Assembly (NCBI RefSeq): GCF_021010565.1
Contig: NZ_JAJNAY010000001.1
Coordinates: 62,001-126,000 of the forward strand
Source: Chryseobacterium turcicum
Lineage (GTDB): Bacteria > Bacteroidota > Bacteroidia > Flavobacteriales > Weeksellaceae
Length of the DNA: 64,000 nucleotides
Direction: 5' to 3'
Made by a program: the position numbers and the translations under genes. Positions 44,020 through 52,190 of this stretch are shown here, one piece after another. How positions within the stretch are numbered: position 1 is the stretch's first letter; the number at the start of each line of letters is the position of its first letter. The notes under the pieces were generated by a model that did no database searches, was not told the origin of the DNA, and saw only the letters and a list, made by a program, of their open reading frames with translations.

Positions 44020-44436
44020 ATGAAAAAGTTATTATACCTATTTTTTGTAATTATATTTTCAAGTGTTTCGGCTCAGGAAAATAAAGAATTTCAGCTTTCG
44101 AGCCATATTCTGGATATCACCCTTGGAAAACCTGTTGAAAATGTAGACGTGAAGTTGGAAAAATACAATGAAACTACAAAACAATGGATCTCGGTCATTA
44201 ACAAAAAGACTGATAAAAATGGTAGAATTGGAGACTTTTTACCCAAAGGAAAAGATTCAAAAAGTAATTACGGAAAATATAAATTAATATTCTTTACAGA
44301 AGATTATTTTAAAAATAAAAACATGGAAAGCTTTTATCCATTTATAGAAGTGGTATTTCAGATTCAAGACAATCAACATTACCACGTGCCAATCACATTG
44401 TCACCTTTTGGATACTCTACTTACAGAGGAAGCTAG
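44020..44436 (+). CDS. Exported 5-hydroxyisourate hydrolase (transthyretin-like)
   Basis: A 138-residue protein of the transthyretin-related family, which hydrolyses 5-hydroxyisourate in urate breakdown. Signal peptide about 1-19 (SVSAQ). Active-site features are present: His29 in LSSHILD, Arg69 in KNGRIGDF, His122 in QHYHVPITLSP, and the C-terminal tetrapeptide YRGS (135-138) that marks true HIU hydrolases. It lies between sufB (9 bases) and sufC (33 bases). No urate oxidase or decarboxylase gene is in the window, so the substrate in this organism is open. Confidence 0.9.
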   Translation: MKKLLYLFFVIIFSSVSAQENKEFQLSSHILDITLGKPVENVDVKLEKYNETTKQWISVINKKTDKNGRIGDFLPKGKDSKSNYGKYKLIFFTEDYFKNKNMESFYPFIEVVFQIQDNQHYHVPITLSPFGYSTYRGS

Positions 44437-44469
44437 CATCAATCGACTAATAGAAAAGTACAACATAGA

Positions 44470-45213
44470 ATGTTACAAATCAAAAACTTACACGCCAGAA
44501 TTGAAGATGGCGCACAAATATTAAAAGGAATTAATCTTGAAATAAAGCCGGGCGAAGTTCACGCAATCATGGGACCAAACGGTGCCGGAAAATCTACGCT
44601 TTCATCTGTCATTGCAGGGAAAGAAGATTATGAAGTGACAGAAGGTGAAATTTTATTTGATGGTGAAAACATCATCGAAGATGCTCCTGAAGAAAGAGCT
44701 CACAAAGGTATTTTCCTTTCTTTTCAGTATCCAGTAGAAATCCCTGGAGTTTCTGTGACCAATTTCATTAAAGCTGCTTTAAATGAAAACAGAAAAGCAA
44801 ACGGACTGGAAGATATGCCTGCAAAAGAAATGTTGGCAATGATTCGTGAAAAATCTGAGAAATTAGGTATTAAAAAAGATTTTCTTTCTAGATCATTAAA
44901 CGAAGGTTTTTCGGGAGGTGAGAAAAAAAGAAACGAAATCTTCCAAATGATGATGCTAAATCCTAAATTAGCTATTTTGGATGAAACCGATTCAGGATTA
45001 GATATCGATGCTTTGAGAATTGTTGCAGATGGTGTAAATACATTCAAAAACGAAGGAAACGCCGTTCTTTTGATTACGCATTACCAAAGATTATTAAATT
45101 ATATTCAGCCTGATTTTGTACACGTTTTAGCAAACGGAAAAATTATCAAAACAGGTGACAAATCTTTAGCATTAGAATTAGAAGCTAAAGGATACGATTG
45201 GCTTTTAAATTAA
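44470..45213 (+). CDS. sufC: Fe-S cluster assembly ATPase SufC
   Basis: ABC-type ATPase of the SufBC2D complex, 247 residues. Walker [10 protein letters not shown] (Lys41), ABC signature [11 protein letters not shown], Walker [13 protein letters not shown] and the switch His in [10 protein letters not shown] are all visible. It drives conformational change of SufB/SufD during cluster assembly. It is not a membrane transporter despite its family. Confidence 0.98.
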   Translation: MLQIKNLHARIEDGAQILKGINLEIKPGEVHAIMGPNGAGKSTLSSVIAGKEDYEVTEGEILFDGENIIEDAPEERAHKGIFLSFQYPVEIPGVSVTNFIKAALNENRKANGLEDMPAKEMLAMIREKSEKLGIKKDFLSRSLNEGFSGGEKKRNEIFQMMMLNPKLAILDETDSGLDIDALRIVADGVNTFKNEGNAVLLITHYQRLLNYIQPDFVHVLANGKIIKTGDKSLALELEAKGYDWLLN

Positions 45214-45262
45214 TTTAAAGATTAAAAGCATTTAAATATTTAAAAAATTAAACGCAATATTT

Positions 45263-45281
45263 GTCATTCCGTAGGAATCTA
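45263..45281. repeat. Possible dispersed palindromic element with core ATTCCGTAGGAAT
   Basis: A compact inverted repeat (ATTCC-GTA-GGAAT) within the 103-base sufC-sufD gap. Similar GTCATTCC...GGAATC intergenic elements occur in Bacteroidota genomes as I remember; only one copy is in the window, so the repeat status is a guess. Confidence 0.3.
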
Positions 45282-45316
45282 AACTTCTTTACGACGGCAA
45301 AATAAACGTTCAAATA

Positions 45317-46624
45317 ATGAGTTTAAACGAACAAATTTTAAACAATCACAGCGAATTTCTTAGTACACTTCGTCATCGTTTTTTAGATGAAACGAGAGTT
45401 GAAGCATTGGGGAAATTTGCTCAGATTGGCTTTCCTACAAAGAAAGACGAGGAATATAAATATACCAACATTAAAGAAATCATCGAGAAAGATTACAATT
45501 TTTTCCCGAAAGAAAGTCATAATATCACCAAAGAACAGCTTGATGAGCTGCATCTGGGTGAAGAATATTTTGACTGGATTGTTTTCGTTAATGGTCAGCT
45601 TCATAAAGAGCTTTCTAAAATATCTATCGAAAATGCAGAATTTTTGTCTTTCAATTATGCATTGAATGATGAGAATCACAAAGATGTTTTCGATCAATAT
45701 TTTAATACGATTGCTGCAAAAGATTTAGCTTTTACCAATTTGAATCAGGCGTATTGCAAATATGGTTTTTTCCTGAAAGTGCCTAAAAATGTTGTGATTG
45801 AAAAACCAATCCATGTTTTTTACCTTTCTCAAAATCAGGAAGAAAACACGTTTTACAATACAAGAAACTTACTCATTGTAGAAGACGGCGCAAAAGTAGA
45901 AGTAATTGAAAGTCACCACAATTTTGATGAAACCTATGTTTTCACCAATTCTGTGACTGAAATTTTCACATCTCCAAACGCTAAAGCAGATTGGCATAAA
46001 TTGCAGAATGACAGCGACACTTCTTATTTGGTAGATCATACGTTTGCAAAACAGGAAAGAGACAGTTTAACGACAGTAAATACATTCTCTTTTGGTGGGA
46101 AAATCGTAAGAAATAATTTAGATTTCATTCAAAACGGACCGAATATCAATTCTTTCATGAACGGAATCACGATTATCGGAAAAGATCAATTGGTAGATCA
46201 TCACACTGCGGTTCATCACAATCAGCCAAACTGTGAAAGCTACCAAAACTATAAAGGTATTTTTAAAGATAAATCTCACGGAGTTTTCAACGGAAAAGTT
46301 TTTGTAGATAAAATCGCGCAAAAAACCAATGCTTATCAGCAGAACAACAACGTTCTTTTAAGCGAAGGTGCTACAATTGATACAAAACCTCAGTTGGAAA
46401 TTTTTGCAGACGATGTGAAGTGTTCTCACGGTTGTACTGTTGGACAGTTGAATGAAGACGCTTTATTCTATCTAAGAGCAAGAGGAATTTCTAAAAAAGA
46501 AGCTCAGGCTTTATTGTTGTTTGCTTTTGCTAATGATGCGATGCAGAATATCGACATTGAGCCTTTAAAAGAGAAAATTTCAAAACTTCTTACAGAAAAA
46601 TTGGAAGTAAGTATTGAGTTTTAA
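45317..46624 (+). CDS. sufD: Fe-S cluster assembly scaffold subunit SufD
   Basis: Partner of SufB in the SufBC2D scaffold, 435 residues. The N-terminal helical part is followed by the beta-helix core (NTRNLLIVEDGAKVEVIESH, DHHTAVHHNQPNCESYQNYKGI). The C-terminal part (DDVKCSHGCTVGQLNEDALFYLRARGI) contains the conserved His needed for iron entry. Last gene of the operon, followed by a strong terminator. In Bacteroidota sufS often follows sufD, but here it does not. Confidence 0.97.
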   Translation: MSLNEQILNNHSEFLSTLRHRFLDETRVEALGKFAQIGFPTKKDEEYKYTNIKEIIEKDYNFFPKESHNITKEQLDELHLGEEYFDWIVFVNGQLHKELSKISIENAEFLSFNYALNDENHKDVFDQYFNTIAAKDLAFTNLNQAYCKYGFFLKVPKNVVIEKPIHVFYLSQNQEENTFYNTRNLLIVEDGAKVEVIESHHNFDETYVFTNSVTEIFTSPNAKADWHKLQNDSDTSYLVDHTFAKQERDSLTTVNTFSFGGKIVRNNLDFIQNGPNINSFMNGITIIGKDQLVDHHTAVHHNQPNCESYQNYKGIFKDKSHGVFNGKVFVDKIAQKTNAYQQNNNVLLSEGATIDTKPQLEIFADDVKCSHGCTVGQLNEDALFYLRARGISKKEAQALLLFAFANDAMQNIDIEPLKEKISKLLTEKLEVSIEF

Positions 46625-46640
46625 GCTCAAAAATACAGAT

Positions 46641-46680
46641 AAAAACAGAAAGCACTTCGATTGAAGTGCTTTCTGTTTTT
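46641..46680 (+). terminator. Terminator of the suf operon
   Basis: AAAAACAGAAAGCACTTC and GAAGTGCTTTCTGTTTTT give an 18-base perfect stem with a 4-base loop, one of the strongest hairpins in the window. Confidence 0.92.
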
Positions 46681-46754
46681 ATTATGTTTTTTAAAATATT
46701 TTCATTTACATCTGCAACCTTTTCGTTTTTTTGTATCCTATAAAAAAACGAACC

Positions 46755-47783
46755 ATGAGAATTTTACTTTTTACATCTATTATTCTGCTTTTTTCTTGCA
46801 GTGGAAATGATGACCATACAGAAAACCAAATTAATGAAGAGCTTCAACCCAGCTCTGCAATGAAAGGAGTATATGTGGCTGGATCAGAAAATAAACAGGC
46901 GTGCTATTGGAAAGATAACGAAAAAGTTATCTTAAGCGATGGTAATAATATATCTGCTATTAAAATGTTTGTAAGTGATCATCACAGCTATGTGATTGGA
47001 ATCGATATGGCAGAAGGAGCAGACTACATTTGGCAAGACAACATTAAAAAGAAAATCAGTGATTATTACAACCTTCCTGCTTCAAATAAAGTATATTTTC
47101 AAGGTGCTCATTTATACAACAACGATTTTTATCTTTTAGGAATGATACACAATCCGGATGAGCCAACCGCTAACAAATACGAAGTCTGCTACTGGAAAAA
47201 CGGAATTAAAACATCTTTAATAAAGCTTGACAGCCCGGACAAAATTATGACCAGAAATATTACGGTTCATAAGAGTGATGTGTATATAGCCGTAAGCATG
47301 ACCGATCAATATACTTGGAAGATATTAGATAACGGGTATTTCAAAAACAGTCAATATACTTCTTTAAATAAACCCGGATATTATTTATCTGGTGTTTATG
47401 GAAATGATAATAATTTGAAATTGATGTATAGAAATGATGTAGCTTGTAAAATAAATACAATTGATTTATTAGATAACTCAAGTTTTATACAGGGAATATC
47501 CAATCCTTTTAAAATGTTTTTTAATAACGGGAACTCATATGTTCAGGGATTAAGCGATGTCTGGAAAAACAACACGAAAATTCATGCCTCATACGATGGT
47601 GGTTTTTATTACAATATTATGGACTTTGAATTAAATAAAACCGGAACCGATAGTTATATGATTAAAGGATATGCAACTGCAAACCCATCATACACAGCAG
47701 TATTCAAAAATAATGTTGAACTGAAAAGAATGACCTACACAATCGATGATGGTAATATGTTTGACATCTTCGTTAAAGACTAA
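46755..47783 (+). CDS. Lipoprotein of unknown function with repeated Trp-Lys motifs
   Basis: A 342-residue lipoprotein from ATG 46755 (lipobox LLFSCSGN). A longer frame opens at TTG 46731 and would place charged residues before the signal peptide, so it is rejected. The mature protein has recurring blocks of the form A-C-Y-W-K-D/N with short beta strands (CYWKDNEKV, YIWQDNIKKKI, CYWKNGIKTSL, DVWKNNTKIH, AVFKNNVELKR). This suggests a beta-propeller of about six or seven blades. No family is recognised. It stands alone between two hairpins. Confidence 0.72.
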   Translation: MRILLFTSIILLFSCSGNDDHTENQINEELQPSSAMKGVYVAGSENKQACYWKDNEKVILSDGNNISAIKMFVSDHHSYVIGIDMAEGADYIWQDNIKKKISDYYNLPASNKVYFQGAHLYNNDFYLLGMIHNPDEPTANKYEVCYWKNGIKTSLIKLDSPDKIMTRNITVHKSDVYIAVSMTDQYTWKILDNGYFKNSQYTSLNKPGYYLSGVYGNDNNLKLMYRNDVACKINTIDLLDNSSFIQGISNPFKMFFNNGNSYVQGLSDVWKNNTKIHASYDGGFYYNIMDFELNKTGTDSYMIKGYATANPSYTAVFKNNVELKRMTYTIDDGNMFDIFVKD

Positions 47784-47787
47784 AAAT

Positions 47788-47815
47788 AAAAAACACTTCC
47801 GAGGAAGTGTTTTTT
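47788..47815. terminator. Bidirectional terminator before the DUF3078 genes
   Basis: AAAAAACACTTCC and GGAAGTGTTTTTT pair perfectly around a GA dinucleotide, serving the convergent lipoprotein and DUF3078 genes. Confidence 0.85.
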
Positions 47816-47831
47816 TATGTTAGAATTAAAA

Positions 47832-48755
47832 TTATTTCTTTAACCACGACTGGTTGTCTTTTCTTTCAGATCTTTTTACCCCATTATCAATATTATAGGC
47901 AAAGCCAACTCCTAAAGTCTGCTTCAACTGTGTTTTCTGAATTTGATTATGATCATACAACACATCTAGTGTAATATTGGTTGAAATAAATTTGTTGATT
48001 TTCATGTTTAAAACAGCGCCATAAGAAAGCACTAATCTTTCAGGATGGTCTATATAATTTGAAAATACAGATCCTGTATTAATCAAACTAACATTTTCCA
48101 TTAATTTCATCTTATAAATTGCTGTTCCCAAGAAACCAAACTGGAATAACATAGAATCGCCATCATTTTTCAAACCATAGATTCCTGCTTTCTGAAGGTC
48201 TTCATCCATTACAAAGGTCATTCTTGCATTCGCTGGTCTTAAAGTCATTGTAAAATTATCATTCGGTCGATAGGTAACCCCAACCCCAACATTGACGAAA
48301 CCTGGTGCCATAAAGTTTGAAATTTTAGCCGCTGCAGGATTATTACCATCTTCGTAACCTGCTGCAAACTGCGACTGTAAACTAGCACCCGCAGAAAGAT
48401 ACCAGTTTTTCATAAACTCTTTCCCGAAATTGGTGGATAAATTGATAACATCCTGAGTTTTTCGGGTTCCCACTCCTTTTGTATTATTTTGTCCGTACCC
48501 CAAAACAATGACGTTTTCCCAGAGATACTTTCCTTTTTCGTAAGTTAGGTTATAGTTTACACCGGCAAGCCAGCCTACATTGTTGGCCCCGCCACCTATC
48601 CAATTTGAAAAGGCAGCCTGATTGAGCATTAAAGTATTTTGAGCTTGAATAGACCAAACTTTTGTAGTATCTACAGCTAGTTTTTCAACATTCACTTCCT
48701 GAGAAGAAACAAAAATTCCCAGAAGTATGGAAATCGGTAATAAAATTTTTCTCAT
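47832..48755 (-). CDS. DUF3078 outer-membrane-type protein, copy 1
   Basis: A 307-residue protein with a signal peptide (about 1-18) and the DUF3078 family core beginning NQAAFSNWIGGGANNVGW. Alternating hydrophobic/polar strands suggest a small beta-barrel in the outer membrane. The C-terminal end is GVGFAYNIDNGVKRSERKDN followed by QSWLKK. It is a close tandem paralogue of the next gene, aligning without gaps over almost its whole mature length with about 70 percent identity by eye. The family function is unknown. Confidence 0.9.
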   Translation of the reverse strand: MRKILLPISILLGIFVSSQEVNVEKLAVDTTKVWSIQAQNTLMLNQAAFSNWIGGGANNVGWLAGVNYNLTYEKGKYLWENVIVLGYGQNNTKGVGTRKTQDVINLSTNFGKEFMKNWYLSAGASLQSQFAAGYEDGNNPAAAKISNFMAPGFVNVGVGVTYRPNDNFTMTLRPANARMTFVMDEDLQKAGIYGLKNDGDSMLFQFGFLGTAIYKMKLMENVSLINTGSVFSNYIDHPERLVLSYGAVLNMKINKFISTNITLDVLYDHNQIQKTQLKQTLGVGFAYNIDNGVKRSERKDNQSWLKK

Positions 48756-48910
48756 GATTAATTTATTTAAAATTGTTTATTTTATTGAATAAAAAATTAA
48801 ACACTATTAATACAAATAGATGTCATATGTGCTTATCTAAAGGTATTAAAAATATCATTAATCATAAATAAAATTTAATTAAATTATAGAAATCATAATT
48901 TCAGGCATAA

Positions 48911-48940
48911 AAAAAGTAACTCATTTTTGAATTACTTTTT
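48911..48940 (-). terminator. Terminator after DUF3078 copy 2
   Basis: AAAAAGTAA and TTACTTTTT arms, extended by a TCA/TGA pair, followed on the minus strand by more T residues. It implies the two paralogues have separate transcripts. Confidence 0.7.
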
Positions 48941-48956
48941 GATATATTCTTATCAT

Positions 48957-49889
48957 TTATTTCCTAAGCCACGATTGGTTGTCCTTTCTTGCCGATCGTT
49001 TAACGCCGTTATCAATATTATACGCAAAACCAATACCCAAAGTCTGTTTAAGCTGCGTTTTTTGAATTTGATTATGATCATACAGCAAATCTAAAGTAAC
49101 AATGGATGAAACAAATCGATTGATTTTCATATTTAAAAGCATGTTGTATGACAAAACCATGTGATCAGGTTTATCCAGATAATTAGAGAAAATAGAGCCG
49201 GTGTTCGTCATTTCTATATTTTCCATCAACTTAACCTTATAAACTGCATTTCCATAGAAACCGAACTGCATTAAAAATGAATCTCCATCATCTTTAAGTC
49301 CATAATTTCCGGCCAATTGTAGCTCTTTATCCAAAACAAAAGTAAATCTCCCATTGGCAGGACGCAAGGTAACCGTTAACTTATCATTAGGCCTGTACGT
49401 AATCCCCAAACCGGCATTTGAATATCCTGGTGCCATAAAATTGGAGATTTTCTTAGCTTCAGGATTGTTCCCATCTTCAAAACCACCCGAAAACTGAGAC
49501 TGCAAACTGGCACCCGCAGAAACATACCAGCTTTTAGAAAACTGCCTCCCGTAGTTGGTAGAAAAATTAATAACGTCTTGGGTTTTTCTAGTCCCTACTC
49601 CTTTTGTTGTATTTTGTCCGTAATTTAAAATGATGATGTTTTCCCAAAGATTTCGGTCTTTTTCATACGTTAGATTATAGTTTGCGCTTCCCAGCCACCC
49701 TACATTATTGGCTCCACCGCCAACCCAATTTGAAAAAGCTGCCTGATTAAACATCACACTATTTTTGGCTAAAACCGACCAATACTTTGGTTTTTTAATC
49801 GTATCAACTGCTACCGAATCACTGATGATTACCTGAGCAAAAGAACTCGCACTCAAGTAAATAAAAAATAACATAAAGACCTTTTTCAT
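48957..49889 (-). CDS. DUF3078 outer-membrane-type protein, copy 2
   Basis: A 310-residue paralogue of the preceding gene with signal peptide (about 1-18, SSFAQ), the same core (NQAAFSNWVGGGANNVGW) and the same ending (GIGFAYNIDNGVKRSARKDN). Conserved positions are spread evenly and neither copy shows a frameshift, so both are probably functional. A possible promoter box lies far upstream at 49987-49994. Confidence 0.9.
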   Translation of the reverse strand: MKKVFMLFFIYLSASSFAQVIISDSVAVDTIKKPKYWSVLAKNSVMFNQAAFSNWVGGGANNVGWLGSANYNLTYEKDRNLWENIIILNYGQNTTKGVGTRKTQDVINFSTNYGRQFSKSWYVSAGASLQSQFSGGFEDGNNPEAKKISNFMAPGYSNAGLGITYRPNDKLTVTLRPANGRFTFVLDKELQLAGNYGLKDDGDSFLMQFGFYGNAVYKVKLMENIEMTNTGSIFSNYLDKPDHMVLSYNMLLNMKINRFVSSIVTLDLLYDHNQIQKTQLKQTLGIGFAYNIDNGVKRSARKDNQSWLRK

Positions 49890-49986
49890 GAACCCCTTTT
49901 TTATGAACTAAAATTTAATAAATACCTGAATGTCGAAATTCAGTTTTCTATTTAGACAATTTTTATTTAAAATATCATTTAATAAT

Positions 49987-49994
49987 CAAATTTA
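49987..49994 (-). promoter_or_regulatory. Possible -7 box TAAATTTG upstream of DUF3078 copy 2
   Basis: TAnnTTTG match on the minus strand with a TTG (50015-50017) 20 bases further upstream. It lies about 98 bases before the ATG, which is a longer leader than elsewhere in the window, so use is uncertain. Confidence 0.35.
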
Positions 49995-50086
49995 TTACTT
50001 TTTGTCTCAAATGACAACCACAATGCAAAATCATCGCCAAAATTTCCGAAATTTATACTTGGCTTTTGATTTGACATCTTACCTAT

Positions 50087-50854
50087 ATGATTAAAAATAT
50101 AATTCACAAAAAGGCATTCATCGCTCCCTCACTTATGCTTGCTGCAATGTGGTTTGGGTATTTTTTACAAGCAATGGGGTTTTTCTCCAACTGCTTTGGA
50201 GCAATTATTCCACTATTGCCCGAAGGATTGTTGGGTATCTTGACTTCTCCTATTTTACATGGCAGCTTTGACCATATTATAGGAAATTCAATTCCCATCG
50301 CTGTTCTGATGTTTTTACTCTTTCAGTTTTATTCTGAAGTTGCCACTAAAGTTTTTGTGATAGGCTGGTTAGGCACGGGTCTTATTCTTTGGCTGTTACC
50401 ACCTATTGATATTTTAACTGGAGAATATCATTACACATGCACCATCGGAGCGAGTGGTTTGGTGTACGTTTTGGCATTTTTTCTTTTTTTCAGTGGCGTT
50501 TTTAAATGGAATATGAAACTTTTAACCATCTCATTACTGGTTGTTTTATACTATGGAAGTTTAATTTGGGGAATGTTTCCTGAAGAACTATTCAATAATC
50601 TTAATGAGCCGAGTAAAATTTCTTGGCAGGCGCATTTATCTGGCGCATTGATGGGAAGTGTGATGGCCTATATATTTAAAAACTCAGGAGAAAAAAAGAA
50701 GAAATATATCTGGGAATTCCCCAATTATTATAACGAAAAAGATGATATACTTTGGCAAGAATACAAAGAGAATCATCCCGATGACTTTCTGGAATTACCC
50801 TACAAAAAAAATGAAGATGTTTGGGATTATTTGGAAGAATTAAGGAGAAAATAA
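50087..50854 (+). CDS. Rhomboid-family intramembrane serine protease
   Basis: A 255-residue membrane protein with about six helices. The catalytic dyad is visible: Ser123 in TIGASGLVY and His183 in WQAHLSGALMG. The oxyanion/loop feature HGSFDHIIGN lies in the second helix region. A soluble charged C-terminal tail of about 55 residues follows (YIWEFPNYYNEKDDILWQEY). Substrates are unknown. It is followed closely by dprA. Confidence 0.93.
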   Translation: MIKNIIHKKAFIAPSLMLAAMWFGYFLQAMGFFSNCFGAIIPLLPEGLLGILTSPILHGSFDHIIGNSIPIAVLMFLLFQFYSEVATKVFVIGWLGTGLILWLLPPIDILTGEYHYTCTIGASGLVYVLAFFLFFSGVFKWNMKLLTISLLVVLYYGSLIWGMFPEELFNNLNEPSKISWQAHLSGALMGSVMAYIFKNSGEKKKKYIWEFPNYYNEKDDILWQEYKENHPDDFLELPYKKNEDVWDYLEELRRK

Positions 50855-50866
50855 ATCATAATTGAC

Positions 50867-50874
50867 TACATTTG
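50867..50874 (+). promoter_or_regulatory. -7 box TACATTTG upstream of dprA
   Basis: Exact TAnnTTTG match 15 bases before the ATG at 50890. The in-frame TTG 50872 overlaps it and is therefore rejected as start. Confidence 0.45.
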
Positions 50875-50889
50875 AATAAAATAACACAA

Positions 50890-51999
50890 ATGTATTCTGA
50901 AGAACACCTCTATTCTATCGCTCTGCGTGAATGTAATTTTATTGGTGACATTAATTTTTTCAAACTCGTACGCCGTTTTGGAACGGCCGAAAATGTGTGG
51001 AAAACCCATAAAAAAGAACTCAGCAAAACAGATGGAATTGGCACAAAAATAATTTCCGACATAGGAAATTCTGAACATCTGAAATTTGCTGAAAAAGAAA
51101 TTGCTTTTTGCGAAAAAAATTCCATAAAAATTAACCTAAGACACCAAAACGACTTTCCTATTTTACTTAAAGAATGTGACGATGCTCCTGCAATACTTTA
51201 CCAGAAGGGAAATTTTGACACAAAACTAAAAACGATTAGTTTAGTAGGAACAAGAAATATAACAGCTTACGGCAAAAAATTTATTGAAGACTTTTTTGAA
51301 GAATCAAAGTCACATTCATATATATCTGTTAGCGGTTTGGCCCTAGGCGTTGACAAAGAAGTGCACGAGCAATCATTAAACCATCAAATTCCTACCATTG
51401 GTGTTTTAGCACATGGCTTTCATACTTTTTACCCCTCTAAAAACAGAAAACTTTCAGAAAAAATTCTCGAAGAAAACGGCGGATTGCTTACCGAATTTAA
51501 TTCATCAAGAAAACCCGACCGCGAAAATTTCATTCAAAGAAATAGAATTATTGCCGGTATTTCTCCTGCCACTATTGTAGTAGAAACAGCCTTCGGTGGA
51601 GGCTCTATAAGCACCGCGACTTTTGCAAACACTTATAATAGAGATGTTTTTGCTCTTCCCGGAAAAATTACAGACAAGTATAGCCAAGGATGCAATCATT
51701 TAATTTTTCAGAATAAAGCAACTGCAATTTCTACCATAAAAGACCTCTTAGACTTGCTTGGATTTAATAATCTTAAAGAAAAAATGGAAGAGCTCTTTCC
51801 TCACAGCAAAATCACCATTCAATTATCTGAAAATCAAGAATTAATATATAAAAACATTGCAGAAAATCCACACATCTCTTTAGACGATTTATCCGAGAAA
51901 ATATCGGTGCCTTCGCACAAATTATTGCCTGTAATTTTAGAATTAGAGCTTTTGGGAAAAGTAAAATCATTTTCTGGGAGACAATTTATAGTAATATAA
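50890..51999 (+). CDS. dprA: DNA-processing protein DprA/Smf
   Basis: Loads RecA on incoming single-stranded DNA in natural transformation. From ATG 50890 it has 369 residues. An N-terminal helix-hairpin-helix-like part is followed by the Rossmann-type DprA domain: SLVGTRNITAYGKKF, VSGLALGVDKEVHEQSL, GVLAHGFHTFYP, and AGISPATIVVETAFGGGS. A C-terminal winged helix (SENQELIYKNIAENPHISLD) completes the usual layout. Other competence genes are not in the window. Confidence 0.95.
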   Translation: MYSEEHLYSIALRECNFIGDINFFKLVRRFGTAENVWKTHKKELSKTDGIGTKIISDIGNSEHLKFAEKEIAFCEKNSIKINLRHQNDFPILLKECDDAPAILYQKGNFDTKLKTISLVGTRNITAYGKKFIEDFFEESKSHSYISVSGLALGVDKEVHEQSLNHQIPTIGVLAHGFHTFYPSKNRKLSEKILEENGGLLTEFNSSRKPDRENFIQRNRIIAGISPATIVVETAFGGGSISTATFANTYNRDVFALPGKITDKYSQGCNHLIFQNKATAISTIKDLLDLLGFNNLKEKMEELFPHSKITIQLSENQELIYKNIAENPHISLDDLSEKISVPSHKLLPVILELELLGKVKSFSGRQFIVI

Positions 52000-52133
52000 G
52001 AATTAACGATTTCTTAATATTTCATTATTTTATATCTAACATTTAATTTTTAATAAAAATTAGTTTAAAATTATCAATTTAATAATATTTTGATTCATTA
52101 TTATTGAATTTTCAATAAACATCAAATATGCTA

Positions 52134-52163
52134 TTGTGAATCTTGAAAAAAAAATTAAATTTG
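52134..52163 (+). promoter_or_regulatory. Promoter of gdhA: TTG-N19-TAAATTTG
   Basis: TTG at 52134-52136 and TAAATTTG at 52156-52163, 19-base spacer, 27 bases before the ATG. The rest of the 191-base gap is very AT-rich with no riboswitch-like structure recognised. Confidence 0.65.
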
Positions 52164-52190
52164 TTGACATAATATTCAACCCTACCTAAT

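Noticed and set aside
47832..49889. One DUF3078 copy as a pseudogene
   Set aside because: Both frames are intact, keep signal peptides and the same C-terminal end.
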